Source: Thermoanaerobaculaceae bacterium
Lineage (GTDB): Bacteria > Acidobacteriota > Thermoanaerobaculia > Thermoanaerobaculales > Thermoanaerobaculaceae
Direction: 5' to 3'
NCBI GenBank assembly: GCA_022865555.1
Contig: JALHTD010000184.1
Location: 1-15,515 of the forward strand
Length of the DNA: 15,515 nt
The notes under the pieces were generated by a model. The model worked only from the letters and a program-made list of their open reading frames with translations. It made no database searches and had not been told where the DNA came from. Numbering within the stretch: the first letter of the stretch is position 1; every line of letters begins with the position of its first letter. Both the position numbers and the translations under genes were made by a program. Of the stretch, positions 5,652-13,427 are shown in pieces.

Positions 5652-8600
5652 ATGGCAACGGTGCGCGCGCACGATTCGGCTATCCTCGAGGTGCTCGCCC
5701 GCAACGGTTGGAAGCTCGGGAGCCTCGCGAAGAAAGCCAGCGAGCACCCGCCGGCGGAGCTCGACACGGCTTTGCGCCTCGCCCTGGAGCTGGCGGGCGA
5801 GCCGTACGAGGGGAAGGTCGCGAGGTGGCACGAGCCGCTCTTCACCGAGGCGCGCCGTCGCCTGTACCCGGACACGTTCCCCGAGCCGACACCCGAGGTC
5901 GCAAAGGTGTCGGAGTTCTTCTTCCCGCTCGCGCAGGCGGTCCTCGCCGAGCAGGCGGCGGGGGAGGGGAGCGGGATCATTCAGCGGCTCCCGTTCGTCC
6001 CCCTGACGGAGGAGGAGATCGCGCGCTGGCCGTCGGGCGAGGAGTACCGCCGGATGCTGCGGCACGTCGAGGACGATGCCCTGGTGGTAAGCCTCGCAAT
6101 GGCCCAGGAGTGGGAAGGGCTGACCATCTACGAGCACGTGCTGGGCGTGACGGGGCTTTCCCTCTGGATCGGCCGGCAGCTGTCCAAGGTGATCCCCGTG
6201 GACCTCCCGCTTGTCCACGGCGCGGCGATCGGGCACGACATCGGCAAGTTCGGCTGCGTGGGCGACGAGGTCAAGCGCATCCCGCGCCTGCACTACTACT
6301 ACACGCACACCTGGTACCAGGACCGCAACCTGCTCGGCCTCGGCCACATCGCGACCAACCACTCGGTCTGGGACCTGGAGCTCGTGCGCCTGCCCGTGGA
6401 GACGCTGCTGCTGATCTACGCGGACTTCCGGGTCAAGGAGGCTTTAGGGCCGGACGGCCAAAAGGGGATGCGCATCATCTCCCTCCGTGAGTCGTTCGAC
6501 ACGATCCGGGACAAGCTCGAGAACCTCGACAAGGAGAAGGTCAAGCGCTACCGCGGGGTGTACCGCAAGCTCCGCGATCTGGAAGAGTACCTGCAGTTCC
6601 TGGGCGTCCACCTCGACCCTCCGGGCTTCGAGGGCGAGGAGCCGCAGCGGCCGCAGGTGCCGAAGGAGCTCGACATTCTGGCGGTGCTCGCCGGCAGGGA
6701 GCGCCCCGACGCGGTTGCACTGGCCGCAGGGCACCACATCACCAGCCTGCGGCGCCTGCTGGTGACCGCCCACAACCTCGGCGTGATGGAGAGGCTGCGC
6801 GACCTGTCCGCGCTAAGGGCGATGCTCGAGGAGGCGCGCTCCTTCGAAAGCTGGCGTGGGCTGCGCACGTACCTGGCGATCCTCGGCGAGTACGCCCCGG
6901 CGCTCTCGCGCGAACAGAAGGCGATGGCCCTCGACTTCTTCATCGAGCTTCTCGGGCACCGTGACGACGACATCCGCTACCACGCGGCCAACCGCATCGG
7001 CGACCTGCTCGCCGGCAGCGAGGACTTCTGGCGCAAGGACCTCCCCGAGGGCGTGGTGCTGCGCCCCGAGCGCACCGTGCTGGACGAGCTTTCGCGTGTC
7101 CTCGCGCTCCTCGACCGCGCCAAGGCCGAACCTGAGGAGGACATGGGGCCGACGGAGCGGGTGCTGTACGCGGTGCCGATCATCGTGCGCCGGCTCCTGC
7201 GCCATGCCGAACCGGAGCTGAGGCGGCGGGCCTGGGATCTGGTCATCGAGAACTACAGCCACCGCCTGCAGGACCGGCGGCCGCTGGTCGGGCTGTACGT
7301 GTGCGAGACGCTCGAGGTCAGCCTTGAGTGGATCGCTCCGGAGCAGCGTCCGCCACTTTTCAGGTTTGCAGAGGCCTGGTCGGAACATCCCGTGTCGGCG
7401 ACCCGGCTGATGGCGTGGCGGCTGCTGCTGGGGCTCGCAAAGGAGTCGAAGGCGAACCCCGATCTGATGCTCCGGGTGAGGGAGCGGGTGGAGACTCTGG
7501 CGGAGCGAAGCGATGGCCAGTTCTCGGTGGCCGAGCTCTACCTGTTGCAGGAGATAGCCACTGCCTGCGACCTCCCGGCGCTCGCTGAGCAGTGCCGCCG
7601 GCAGCGGGCGCACAGGCAGGACCCGGTGCGCGAGGTGCTGCTGCGCAACCTGAAGAGCCGCATCGACTGGGTGGAGAAGAAGGTCAACTGCGATTACCTC
7701 ACCGCTTCCGCCTACCTCCGCCACGAGGAGGGCCGCGACCCTGGCTCGTACTTCGCGAACGAGGTGGTTTCGCACTTCGCGAACCTGCTCAAGGTGAGCC
7801 GCGTCGAGGGCACGCGGTTCCATGCCGGGCGCTGCCTGCTCCGCCTGCTCCCGCTCCTGACGGTACCGCAGCGAAACGACCTGATGGTCGAACTGTTGCG
7901 CTCCCTTGAGCTCGACCTCGAGGCGATCGCGCGTTACATTCCACGCTTCCTGGGCTCGGTGTTGGCGAGCCTGCCCGACCAGGAGTTCATGGAGGGGCTC
8001 GAGGACATCGAGGGCAACATACGGCGGGGCAATGAGGCGCTGCAACGCCTCCTCGTTCAGACGGTCGGCTGGATCCTGCTCTCCCTTCAGGTGGAGCGCC
8101 TGCGGGGCGATGTCCTTCGGCGCCTGACCGGGATGCTGCTCGGGTCTCTCGCCGAGTCGCGCTCCTCGACCGCGATCGAGGGCTTCGCCGAGATGGCGAT
8201 GGTGCTCGAGCGGCTGGCGCGGCAGGGGAAGGACGACGGCAGACTGCGGGCCTTCCTCACCCTGGGAACGAAGAAGTTTTTTTCGCTCGTCACCCACCAC
8301 CCCGGGGACAGGGTGCGCTTCTTCCTGGTGGCCTCGGCACTCAACCACCTCGATCGCGCGGTGGCGACCCTACACCCGCCGCCACACTTCCCCGAACACC
8401 CCTCGGTTGCGTTCATCCCGGGGACCTACGACCCCTTCACGGTCGCCCACCAGGCGGTCGTGGCGAAGGCGCTTGAAAACGCTGCCGAGGCTGTGGTCCA
8501 GATGGACGACTATTCCTGGCGCAAGCACGCCCTTCCGCGGCAACTCCGCGAGGAGCTCGCCTGGATGGGGCTTGCCGCGGTTCCGGAGGCGTTCCTCGCG

Positions 8601-10490
8601 CCGTTCAGGCCACCGGTTAACCTTGCGAGCGCCGCTGGCTTGAAGCACCTGCGGCACTCGTTCGGTTCGCGGCGGCTCGTCCTTGTGGTGGGTTCGGATG
8701 TCCTGGTCGGGGCCAGCGCCTACGCCGACCCGAGCAGCGGGATCTTCGACATTCCCCACTTGCTGGTGATACGGGACGCCGACAAACCCGAGGAATTGCC
8801 CGACCGGATCGAGAACTTCCGTAACGGGGTTGCGGTGGTACCCGCTCCATTCCGCGTGCGGACGGTCTCGTCCACATCGGTGCGGGCAGCGCTCGATCGT
8901 CACGAGGAACTGGAGGTGCTCTGCCATCCGCTGGTTGCGCGGACGCTGCTGGAGCGACGGTTGTACGTGAACTACCCGGCCCAGAAACAGCCGGTCGGCG
9001 CTCCCAGCGACCGGATCCTGATCAGCCACGGGAACGTGAGCCTGCCGGCAGGCCTGCGCGCCGTGGCAGAGGTCACGGGCCACCGCACAGGGCAGAGGGC
9101 GGCAAAGGGGAGCACGGTGTTCGTGCTGGCCACGGGCGACGACGATCAGCGGCCCCTGGCCGCGCTGGCCTGGCGCAAAGTCTCCGCGGCTGCGCTACCG
9201 GTGGTCGTGGACAGGGAGAGCTTCGCCCTCGCCGGCGACGGCCGGCTGGTGGGGCAGGGCGCGCTCGTGGAGACCGTGGCCACCGCCCCCGGTGACGTAT
9301 CCCTGCAGCGGCTCTTCTCGGAGGCGCTCGCGCGCTGGCTCGACGCGGGCCTGCTATTCGGCCTGGTCCCGCTGCCCGCCCGGGGTACTGGTCAGCTCGC
9401 GGAGGCGCTCCGGCAGCTCGGCGCGGCGGTGCCGGCGCAGCACGGGCAAGCTGCCCAGGCGCTGGCCGTTTTGCGCCTGACCAACCCGCTGGTGTTCGTC
9501 TGGGACATGGAGAGCGTGCTGCAGCCGCCCTATGCCGTGGCGCCCGCAGTGCGGGAGGCGCTGGCGGAGAGCCGCCGCGCGATCGCGGGGTTCTTCGCCG
9601 GTCTGTCCCCCGGCAACGCGCTGCTTCATCTGCACGAGGAGGAGCTCAAGCGCCGGGTCGCGGAGTGGGCGAGGGATCGGCTGGCCGACGAGCCGGCCCG
9701 GCGCCGCTGGGTGGTGCTGGGGCTCGGGCGGCAGTTCTCCCGCGACATCGTGGGCCGCTCTCCAACCCTCGCCATCGACCTCGAGCGTTTCCTCACCTGG
9801 CAGGGCTACGAGGGCGGCACCCACCCGCTCGTGGGCAGCCCTGCGCTCGAGCTCCAGGTGGCGGTGGCAAGGGAGCTCGGGCGCAACGCCCTGCTCCTCG
9901 TGCCTTTCCTGGACAGCCCGGAGATGGTCGTGCAGGTAGTTGAGGCGGCAAAGGCGGTGGGGCTGGAGGTCCGTGAGGTGCTTGTTGGCGTGACGAGCGC
10001 CTCCGCACGTGCAACCCTGGAGCTGCGCGGGATCACGCATCGCTGCGGCGCTGTCATCCCCGGCTGGCAGGGCGTGCTGCGCGAGAGCGTGCTTGCACCG
10101 TACGTGGGCGGTCGGAGCATCGTCGGACGGGAACCGCTGGAGACCGGGTCGCTGCTGCCCTCGCTGCCCGACTGCCTCCCGTACCACTTCCCGCACCACC
10201 TGGGTCTCGACGACATCGCGGCGCTCGACTTCTCCCGCCTTGCGCTCGAGCACACGCGCAAGCTGCTGCTGGCGATCGAGGAAACGTTCCGCGAGACCGA
10301 GGGCCGCCTGCTCTCCGTGCGGGACCTTGGCGCGGTCGTGCGGACTCCGCGGTGCCCGCCGCTGCCCAAGGGTTTCGTGCCGCCCAGGGAGCGCTTCCCC
10401 AGTGAGCTGGTGGCCGAGGACATCGAGGCGCTCGCCAGGTTGCACCCGGCCACCCATGCGGCGCACGAGGAGAGGTGGGGAAGGCCGTGA
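5652..10490 (+). CDS. Giant HD / HEAT-like / NadD-like nucleotidyltransferase multidomain protein
   Basis: A 1612-residue, probably cytoplasmic protein with no signal peptide or membrane segment. Residues ~155-265 are an HD-superfamily domain with a full metal-binding set: H162, H195-D196 (in HGAAIGHDIGK), H232 and H237, and D258 (in LIYADFRVKE). Residues ~340-900 are almost entirely helical with HEAT-like units, for example near 426-455 (FFIELLGHRDDDIRYHAA) and 505-536. Residues ~915-1106 are a HxGH-type nucleotidyltransferase: FIPGTYDPFTVAH at 921-933 and VSSTSVR at 1072-1078, the latter NadD-like; the first His of HxGH is Thr (T930), as in CoaD. Residues ~1110-1612 are not confidently assigned; 1150-1245 faintly resembles a GNAT acetyltransferase. 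The ATG at 5652 is chosen because of the -10 box eight bases upstream. The stop overlaps the next gene's GTG. HD plus nucleotidyltransferase recalls the NadD/YqeK pairing, but the order and size here are unusual. The reaction is unknown. Confidence 0.85.
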   Translation: MATVRAHDSAILEVLARNGWKLGSLAKKASEHPPAELDTALRLALELAGEPYEGKVARWHEPLFTEARRRLYPDTFPEPTPEVAKVSEFFFPLAQAVLAEQAAGEGSGIIQRLPFVPLTEEEIARWPSGEEYRRMLRHVEDDALVVSLAMAQEWEGLTIYEHVLGVTGLSLWIGRQLSKVIPVDLPLVHGAAIGHDIGKFGCVGDEVKRIPRLHYYYTHTWYQDRNLLGLGHIATNHSVWDLELVRLPVETLLLIYADFRVKEALGPDGQKGMRIISLRESFDTIRDKLENLDKEKVKRYRGVYRKLRDLEEYLQFLGVHLDPPGFEGEEPQRPQVPKELDILAVLAGRERPDAVALAAGHHITSLRRLLVTAHNLGVMERLRDLSALRAMLEEARSFESWRGLRTYLAILGEYAPALSREQKAMALDFFIELLGHRDDDIRYHAANRIGDLLAGSEDFWRKDLPEGVVLRPERTVLDELSRVLALLDRAKAEPEEDMGPTERVLYAVPIIVRRLLRHAEPELRRRAWDLVIENYSHRLQDRRPLVGLYVCETLEVSLEWIAPEQRPPLFRFAEAWSEHPVSATRLMAWRLLLGLAKESKANPDLMLRVRERVETLAERSDGQFSVAELYLLQEIATACDLPALAEQCRRQRAHRQDPVREVLLRNLKSRIDWVEKKVNCDYLTASAYLRHEEGRDPGSYFANEVVSHFANLLKVSRVEGTRFHAGRCLLRLLPLLTVPQRNDLMVELLRSLELDLEAIARYIPRFLGSVLASLPDQEFMEGLEDIEGNIRRGNEALQRLLVQTVGWILLSLQVERLRGDVLRRLTGMLLGSLAESRSSTAIEGFAEMAMVLERLARQGKDDGRLRAFLTLGTKKFFSLVTHHPGDRVRFFLVASALNHLDRAVATLHPPPHFPEHPSVAFIPGTYDPFTVAHQAVVAKALENAAEAVVQMDDYSWRKHALPRQLREELAWMGLAAVPEAFLAPFRPPVNLASAAGLKHLRHSFGSRRLVLVVGSDVLVGASAYADPSSGIFDIPHLLVIRDADKPEELPDRIENFRNGVAVVPAPFRVRTVSSTSVRAALDRHEELEVLCHPLVARTLLERRLYVNYPAQKQPVGAPSDRILISHGNVSLPAGLRAVAEVTGHRTGQRAAKGSTVFVLATGDDDQRPLAALAWRKVSAAALPVVVDRESFALAGDGRLVGQGALVETVATAPGDVSLQRLFSEALARWLDAGLLFGLVPLPARGTGQLAEALRQLGAAVPAQHGQAAQALAVLRLTNPLVFVWDMESVLQPPYAVAPAVREALAESRRAIAGFFAGLSPGNALLHLHEEELKRRVAEWARDRLADEPARRRWVVLGLGRQFSRDIVGRSPTLAIDLERFLTWQGYEGGTHPLVGSPALELQVAVARELGRNALLLVPFLDSPEMVVQVVEAAKAVGLEVREVLVGVTSASARATLELRGITHRCGAVIPGWQGVLRESVLAPYVGGRSIVGREPLETGSLLPSLPDCLPYHFPHHLGLDDIAALDFSRLALEHTRKLLLAIEETFRETEGRLLSVRDLGAVVRTPRCPPLPKGFVPPRERFPSELVAEDIEALARLHPATHAAHEERWGRP

Positions 10491-11722
10491 GAACCTTCGG
10501 GAACGGCCGCGCCGCGCTCGTCGCTGACGCCATCACGGCCGAGAAACTCGGCTGGGGCCCGCGACGACGCTCCCGCCCGGAACCCGAGATCCTGTTGCGG
10601 CCGCGCGACGGCGACCCGCGGTGCGAGCCGTGGATGGCCCCCGACTGGCACGACCCCTCGAAGGGCCTGGAGAGCGTGCGTCGGAAGTCACGAAGGCGGC
10701 ACTGGAGCTACCTGCCGAATGCTCCGGGAGTGCTGCGGTACCTGGAGAAGCTTGCCGAGCCGCCAGGCAATGGAAAAGGGTGGTGCGTTGCCGTTGCCGG
10801 CCTCGGCAGGGTCGGTGGTGTCGCGGCCACCGCGCTCGCAACCACGCCGAGCCGAGCCTCGGGGATCCGAGAGCTGCTGATCTCCGACGTGGACGCGGCC
10901 AACCAGGAGCGCTGGCTGCTGGAGCTTGGGTCGATCGCCACGTGGCGAGGCGAGGATGTCCTCCCACGCGTCGTCCCCACGACCCTTTCGCAGGGTTTCG
11001 ACCGCTGCGACGTGTTCCTGTTCGCCGCCAGCGACAGTGTGCCACCCGTAGGCACGCGGGGCGATGTGCGGGGGGTGCAGTTCGGGCCCAACCGCACGAT
11101 CCTGCGGGCGTTGCTGGATCAGGCGCGGGCAGCGACCTACACGGGGCTTTTCCTGATCGTGTCGGACCCGGTCGAGCGGCTGGCACAGGCGGCGTTCCAC
11201 GACAGCAATCAGGATGCCTCCGGCGCCTTCACCGGCGACGGGCTTGCACCCGAGAGGATTGCGGGCCTCGGCCTCGGGGTCATGTGGGGGCGCGCCCTGG
11301 CCTGCGCTCGGCGGGAGGGGTGGGATCAGACCGTGGCGCGCTTCGGCGGCCTGTACGGCCCGCACGGTGCCGAGGTGGTGGCGTTCGACGACATCCGCAA
11401 GCCAGACACAGCCCGCTCCGACTCCCTGAGTGCGGCGGCCCGCGAGGGTAACCTCAGGATCCGCGACCTGGGTCACCTGCCGTACGTGGGACCCGGGGTG
11501 TCCTCGGTCGGGCTCACCCTGCCGCCTCTGCTCGCGGGCAAGGAGGTGCTGGCGAGCGTGCTGATCGACGGGATCTACTTCGGTGCCCCGGCGCGCCTCG
11601 ACTGGGGGATGTACCCGACCGCGCGACCCATGGCTCCAAAGGTGTGGAAGACGCTGCTCGATCTTCACGGGCGGCTGCAGGCGCAGGCGTGCGCGCTCGA
11701 CCTGATCTGGCACCGCGGCTGA
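10487..11722 (+). CDS. Divergent lactate/malate dehydrogenase-fold protein
   Basis: A 411-residue protein starting at GTG 10487, which overlaps the preceding TGA (GTGA) and has a purine-rich GAGGTGGGGAAGG ribosome site upstream; an in-frame GTG at 10475 would add four residues. Residues 1-97 are an extra basic N-terminal region absent from standard enzymes. The NAD-binding fold then begins with VAVAGLGRVGG (G105, G107, G110) and LLISDVD, where D134 would hold the NAD ribose. TRGDV and N202 match the family's TRDDL and Asn positions, VSDPVE matches the TNPVD turn, and GPHGAEV with H293 matches the catalytic-His loop. The stretch where LDSARFR is expected reads LGVMWGR (residues ~263-269), so the catalytic Asp and substrate-binding Arg seem absent. 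Oxidoreductase activity on malate or lactate is therefore doubtful. Coupling with the giant upstream gene suggests a joint role in nucleotide or NAD-linked metabolism, which is inference. Confidence 0.8.
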   Translation: MRTFGNGRAALVADAITAEKLGWGPRRRSRPEPEILLRPRDGDPRCEPWMAPDWHDPSKGLESVRRKSRRRHWSYLPNAPGVLRYLEKLAEPPGNGKGWCVAVAGLGRVGGVAATALATTPSRASGIRELLISDVDAANQERWLLELGSIATWRGEDVLPRVVPTTLSQGFDRCDVFLFAASDSVPPVGTRGDVRGVQFGPNRTILRALLDQARAATYTGLFLIVSDPVERLAQAAFHDSNQDASGAFTGDGLAPERIAGLGLGVMWGRALACARREGWDQTVARFGGLYGPHGAEVVAFDDIRKPDTARSDSLSAAAREGNLRIRDLGHLPYVGPGVSSVGLTLPPLLAGKEVLASVLIDGIYFGAPARLDWGMYPTARPMAPKVWKTLLDLHGRLQAQACALDLIWHRG

Positions 11723-11823
11723 AGCCGAGACGGCGGGATCTCCCTTCCAGGCTCCACACAGCGCCCGTCCCGCCCCGACTGGGCAACCCGCGCCTGCTCG
11801 AGGCCTCGAAGTTGGTGCCGCGT

Positions 11824-13407
11824 CTACGCCCTCAGGATCGCCTCGGCTTCGACCTTGTCGACGTCCATCACGTAGGTGATGCCCGAGATGTCGGCAGCCT
11901 CCCTGGTGAGGGCGGAGATATCGTTGCGGCTGATGTGCGCGCACGAAAACTTCCGGCTTCCCGCCATCAGCTGCCTCAGCCCCTGCGCCAGGCGCTCGTA
12001 GTAGGTGAACAGCCCCAACGCCCCCGTCGGGATCTTGTCGAACTCCTGGTCCCCCATCTCCTTGCGGAGCTCGCTCGCGGTCACGAAGATCTCGTCCTTC
12101 GTGGAGCCGAAGCGCTCGATGTACACGGGGACCTGTCCCTCTTCGATGGTCCGGCCGATGGTCTTGCCGACCATAGCGGCGGCAATCGGCCCCCGCGCCA
12201 TGCCCACAAGCTTGACGAACGGCGCACCGATGGCCAGGCCCTTGAAGATCAGGTCCTCGAAGGTGAAGCCACCGGCAACGGCGATGGCGGGCAGGGGCTC
12301 GCCTCGGTCGGCCAGTTGCTTGGCGTAGGAGTAGGTCAGTGAGTGCAGCTCGACCGGGGGCATGCCCCACTCGTTCATCATCCGCCAGGGGCTCATGCCG
12401 GTGCCGCCACCCGCGCCGTCCACGGTGAGCAGGTCGATCTTGTACTTGGAGGCCCACTTCACCGCGCGGGCGAGGTCGGCTGGCCGGTATGCGCCGGTCT
12501 TCAGGAAGACGTACTTGGCGCCCGCCTTGCGCAACTCCTGGACGCGCTGGGCGAAACCTTCCTCCGTCACCATCCCGACCCGGGAGTGGCGCTCGAACTC
12601 CTTGAACGCCCCCCGCTTGAATGCCTGGATAACGAACTCTTCGGTGGGGTTGGGCAGCACGATGTAGCCCCGCTTGTGCAGCAACTGGGCCTTGGCGAGG
12701 TCCCGGATCTTGACCTCGCCTCCGATGTCCTTCGCGCCCTGCCCCCACTTCAGCTCGACCACCTCGACCCCGAGCTTGTTGATGGCGTACTCCTGCACCC
12801 CCAGGCGGGTGTCCTCGATGTTGGACTGGACGACGATCGCTCCGTAGCCGTCGTGCTGGTGGTCCTTGTAGAGCTTGACGCGGTTCTTGAGGTCGACGGT
12901 GTCGACCACCTTGCCGTCCTTGATCGTGGCCTCCGGGTCCATACCGACGACGTTTTCGCCAATCGTGAGGCCGCACCCGGCGAGCGCAGAGCCGATAGCG
13001 ATCCCCTCCCAGTTGTTCTTCGCGATGTTGGTCGAGCCGATCCCCGGGATGATCCAGGGGTACCGGAACTTTATCTTCTGGTCATGGCCGAAACGCACCT
13101 CGAGGTTGACCGAGGGGAAGATGGCCTTGTCGGAGTCCTCCGCGATGCCGTGGGCGCCCACCGCGGTTCCCATGATGTTGAAGTGGGAATAGTCCACGGG
13201 GTAGACCTTTTCCGCCGCCGTGGTGATGACGCCGAACGGCTGTGGGTAGATCACCTCATGCCCGCGGTAGGCCGACTTGCCGATCTCGCACATGCCGATG
13301 CAGCCGTCCACGCAGGTGACGCACATCCCGGAGGCTGGGACGATCGAGCCTTCGGTGCGGTTCTTGGTCAGTGTTGCGGCCGATGTGTTAACGCGTGACA
13401 GGGACAT
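11824..13407 (-). CDS. Stand-alone FMN-binding glutamate synthase family protein
   Basis: A 527-residue homologue of the FMN synthase domain of glutamate synthase large subunit (archaeal-type split form). FMN-barrel motifs are clear: KWGQGAKDIGGEV near 220-232, VDGAGGGTGMSPWR at 329-342, and IAVAGGFTFEDLIFKGLAIGA near 375-395. A cysteine cluster CVTCVDGCIGMC (C29, C32, C36, C40) near the N-terminus can hold an Fe-S cluster. The N-terminal glutamine amidotransferase domain and the C-terminal beta-helix of classical GltB are absent, so ammonia delivery or another substrate must be assumed. The ATG at 13407 has a perfect AAGGAGG six bases upstream; the stop is TAG 11826-11824. It is the last gene of a tight minus-strand operon, 20 bases after the iron-sulfur gene, which would feed it electrons. 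Confidence 0.9.
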   Translation of the reverse strand: MSLSRVNTSAATLTKNRTEGSIVPASGMCVTCVDGCIGMCEIGKSAYRGHEVIYPQPFGVITTAAEKVYPVDYSHFNIMGTAVGAHGIAEDSDKAIFPSVNLEVRFGHDQKIKFRYPWIIPGIGSTNIAKNNWEGIAIGSALAGCGLTIGENVVGMDPEATIKDGKVVDTVDLKNRVKLYKDHQHDGYGAIVVQSNIEDTRLGVQEYAINKLGVEVVELKWGQGAKDIGGEVKIRDLAKAQLLHKRGYIVLPNPTEEFVIQAFKRGAFKEFERHSRVGMVTEEGFAQRVQELRKAGAKYVFLKTGAYRPADLARAVKWASKYKIDLLTVDGAGGGTGMSPWRMMNEWGMPPVELHSLTYSYAKQLADRGEPLPAIAVAGGFTFEDLIFKGLAIGAPFVKLVGMARGPIAAAMVGKTIGRTIEEGQVPVYIERFGSTKDEIFVTASELRKEMGDQEFDKIPTGALGLFTYYERLAQGLRQLMAGSRKFSCAHISRNDISALTREAADISGITYVMDVDKVEAEAILRA

Positions 13408-13412
13408 TGTGT

Positions 13413-13419
13413 CCTCCTT
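13413..13419 (-). promoter_or_regulatory. Perfect Shine-Dalgarno for the FMN synthase gene
   Basis: AAGGAGG on the minus strand lies five bases before ATG 13407-13405, inside the 20-base gap after the upstream gene. It indicates independent, efficient initiation within the operon. Confidence 0.75.
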
Positions 13420-13427
13420 GTAGTCCT

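Noticed and set aside
4514..5980. Minus-strand open frame of 488 codons over the LVIVD gene
   Set aside because: No domain pattern; it crosses a terminator and promoter and is opposite a well-supported gene.
8277..8283. Run of seven Ts inside the giant gene as a slippage or frameshift site
   Set aside because: The frame continues with good domain sequence (KKFFSLV) on both sides, so the run is simply two Phe codons plus a Ser codon; no alternative product is evident.
11723..11823. Bidirectional terminator between convergent genes
   Set aside because: Only a 7-base complementary pair (GGCGGGA / TCCCGCC) with a long loop and no T-run on either strand; too weak to call.
10688..12976. Minus-strand open frame of 762 codons spanning the dehydrogenase-like gene and the FMN synthase gene
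   Set aside because: Frame-shifted shadow of the FMN synthase in its first half and antisense shadow of the dehydrogenase-like gene in its second; Arg/Gly/Pro-rich without motifs.
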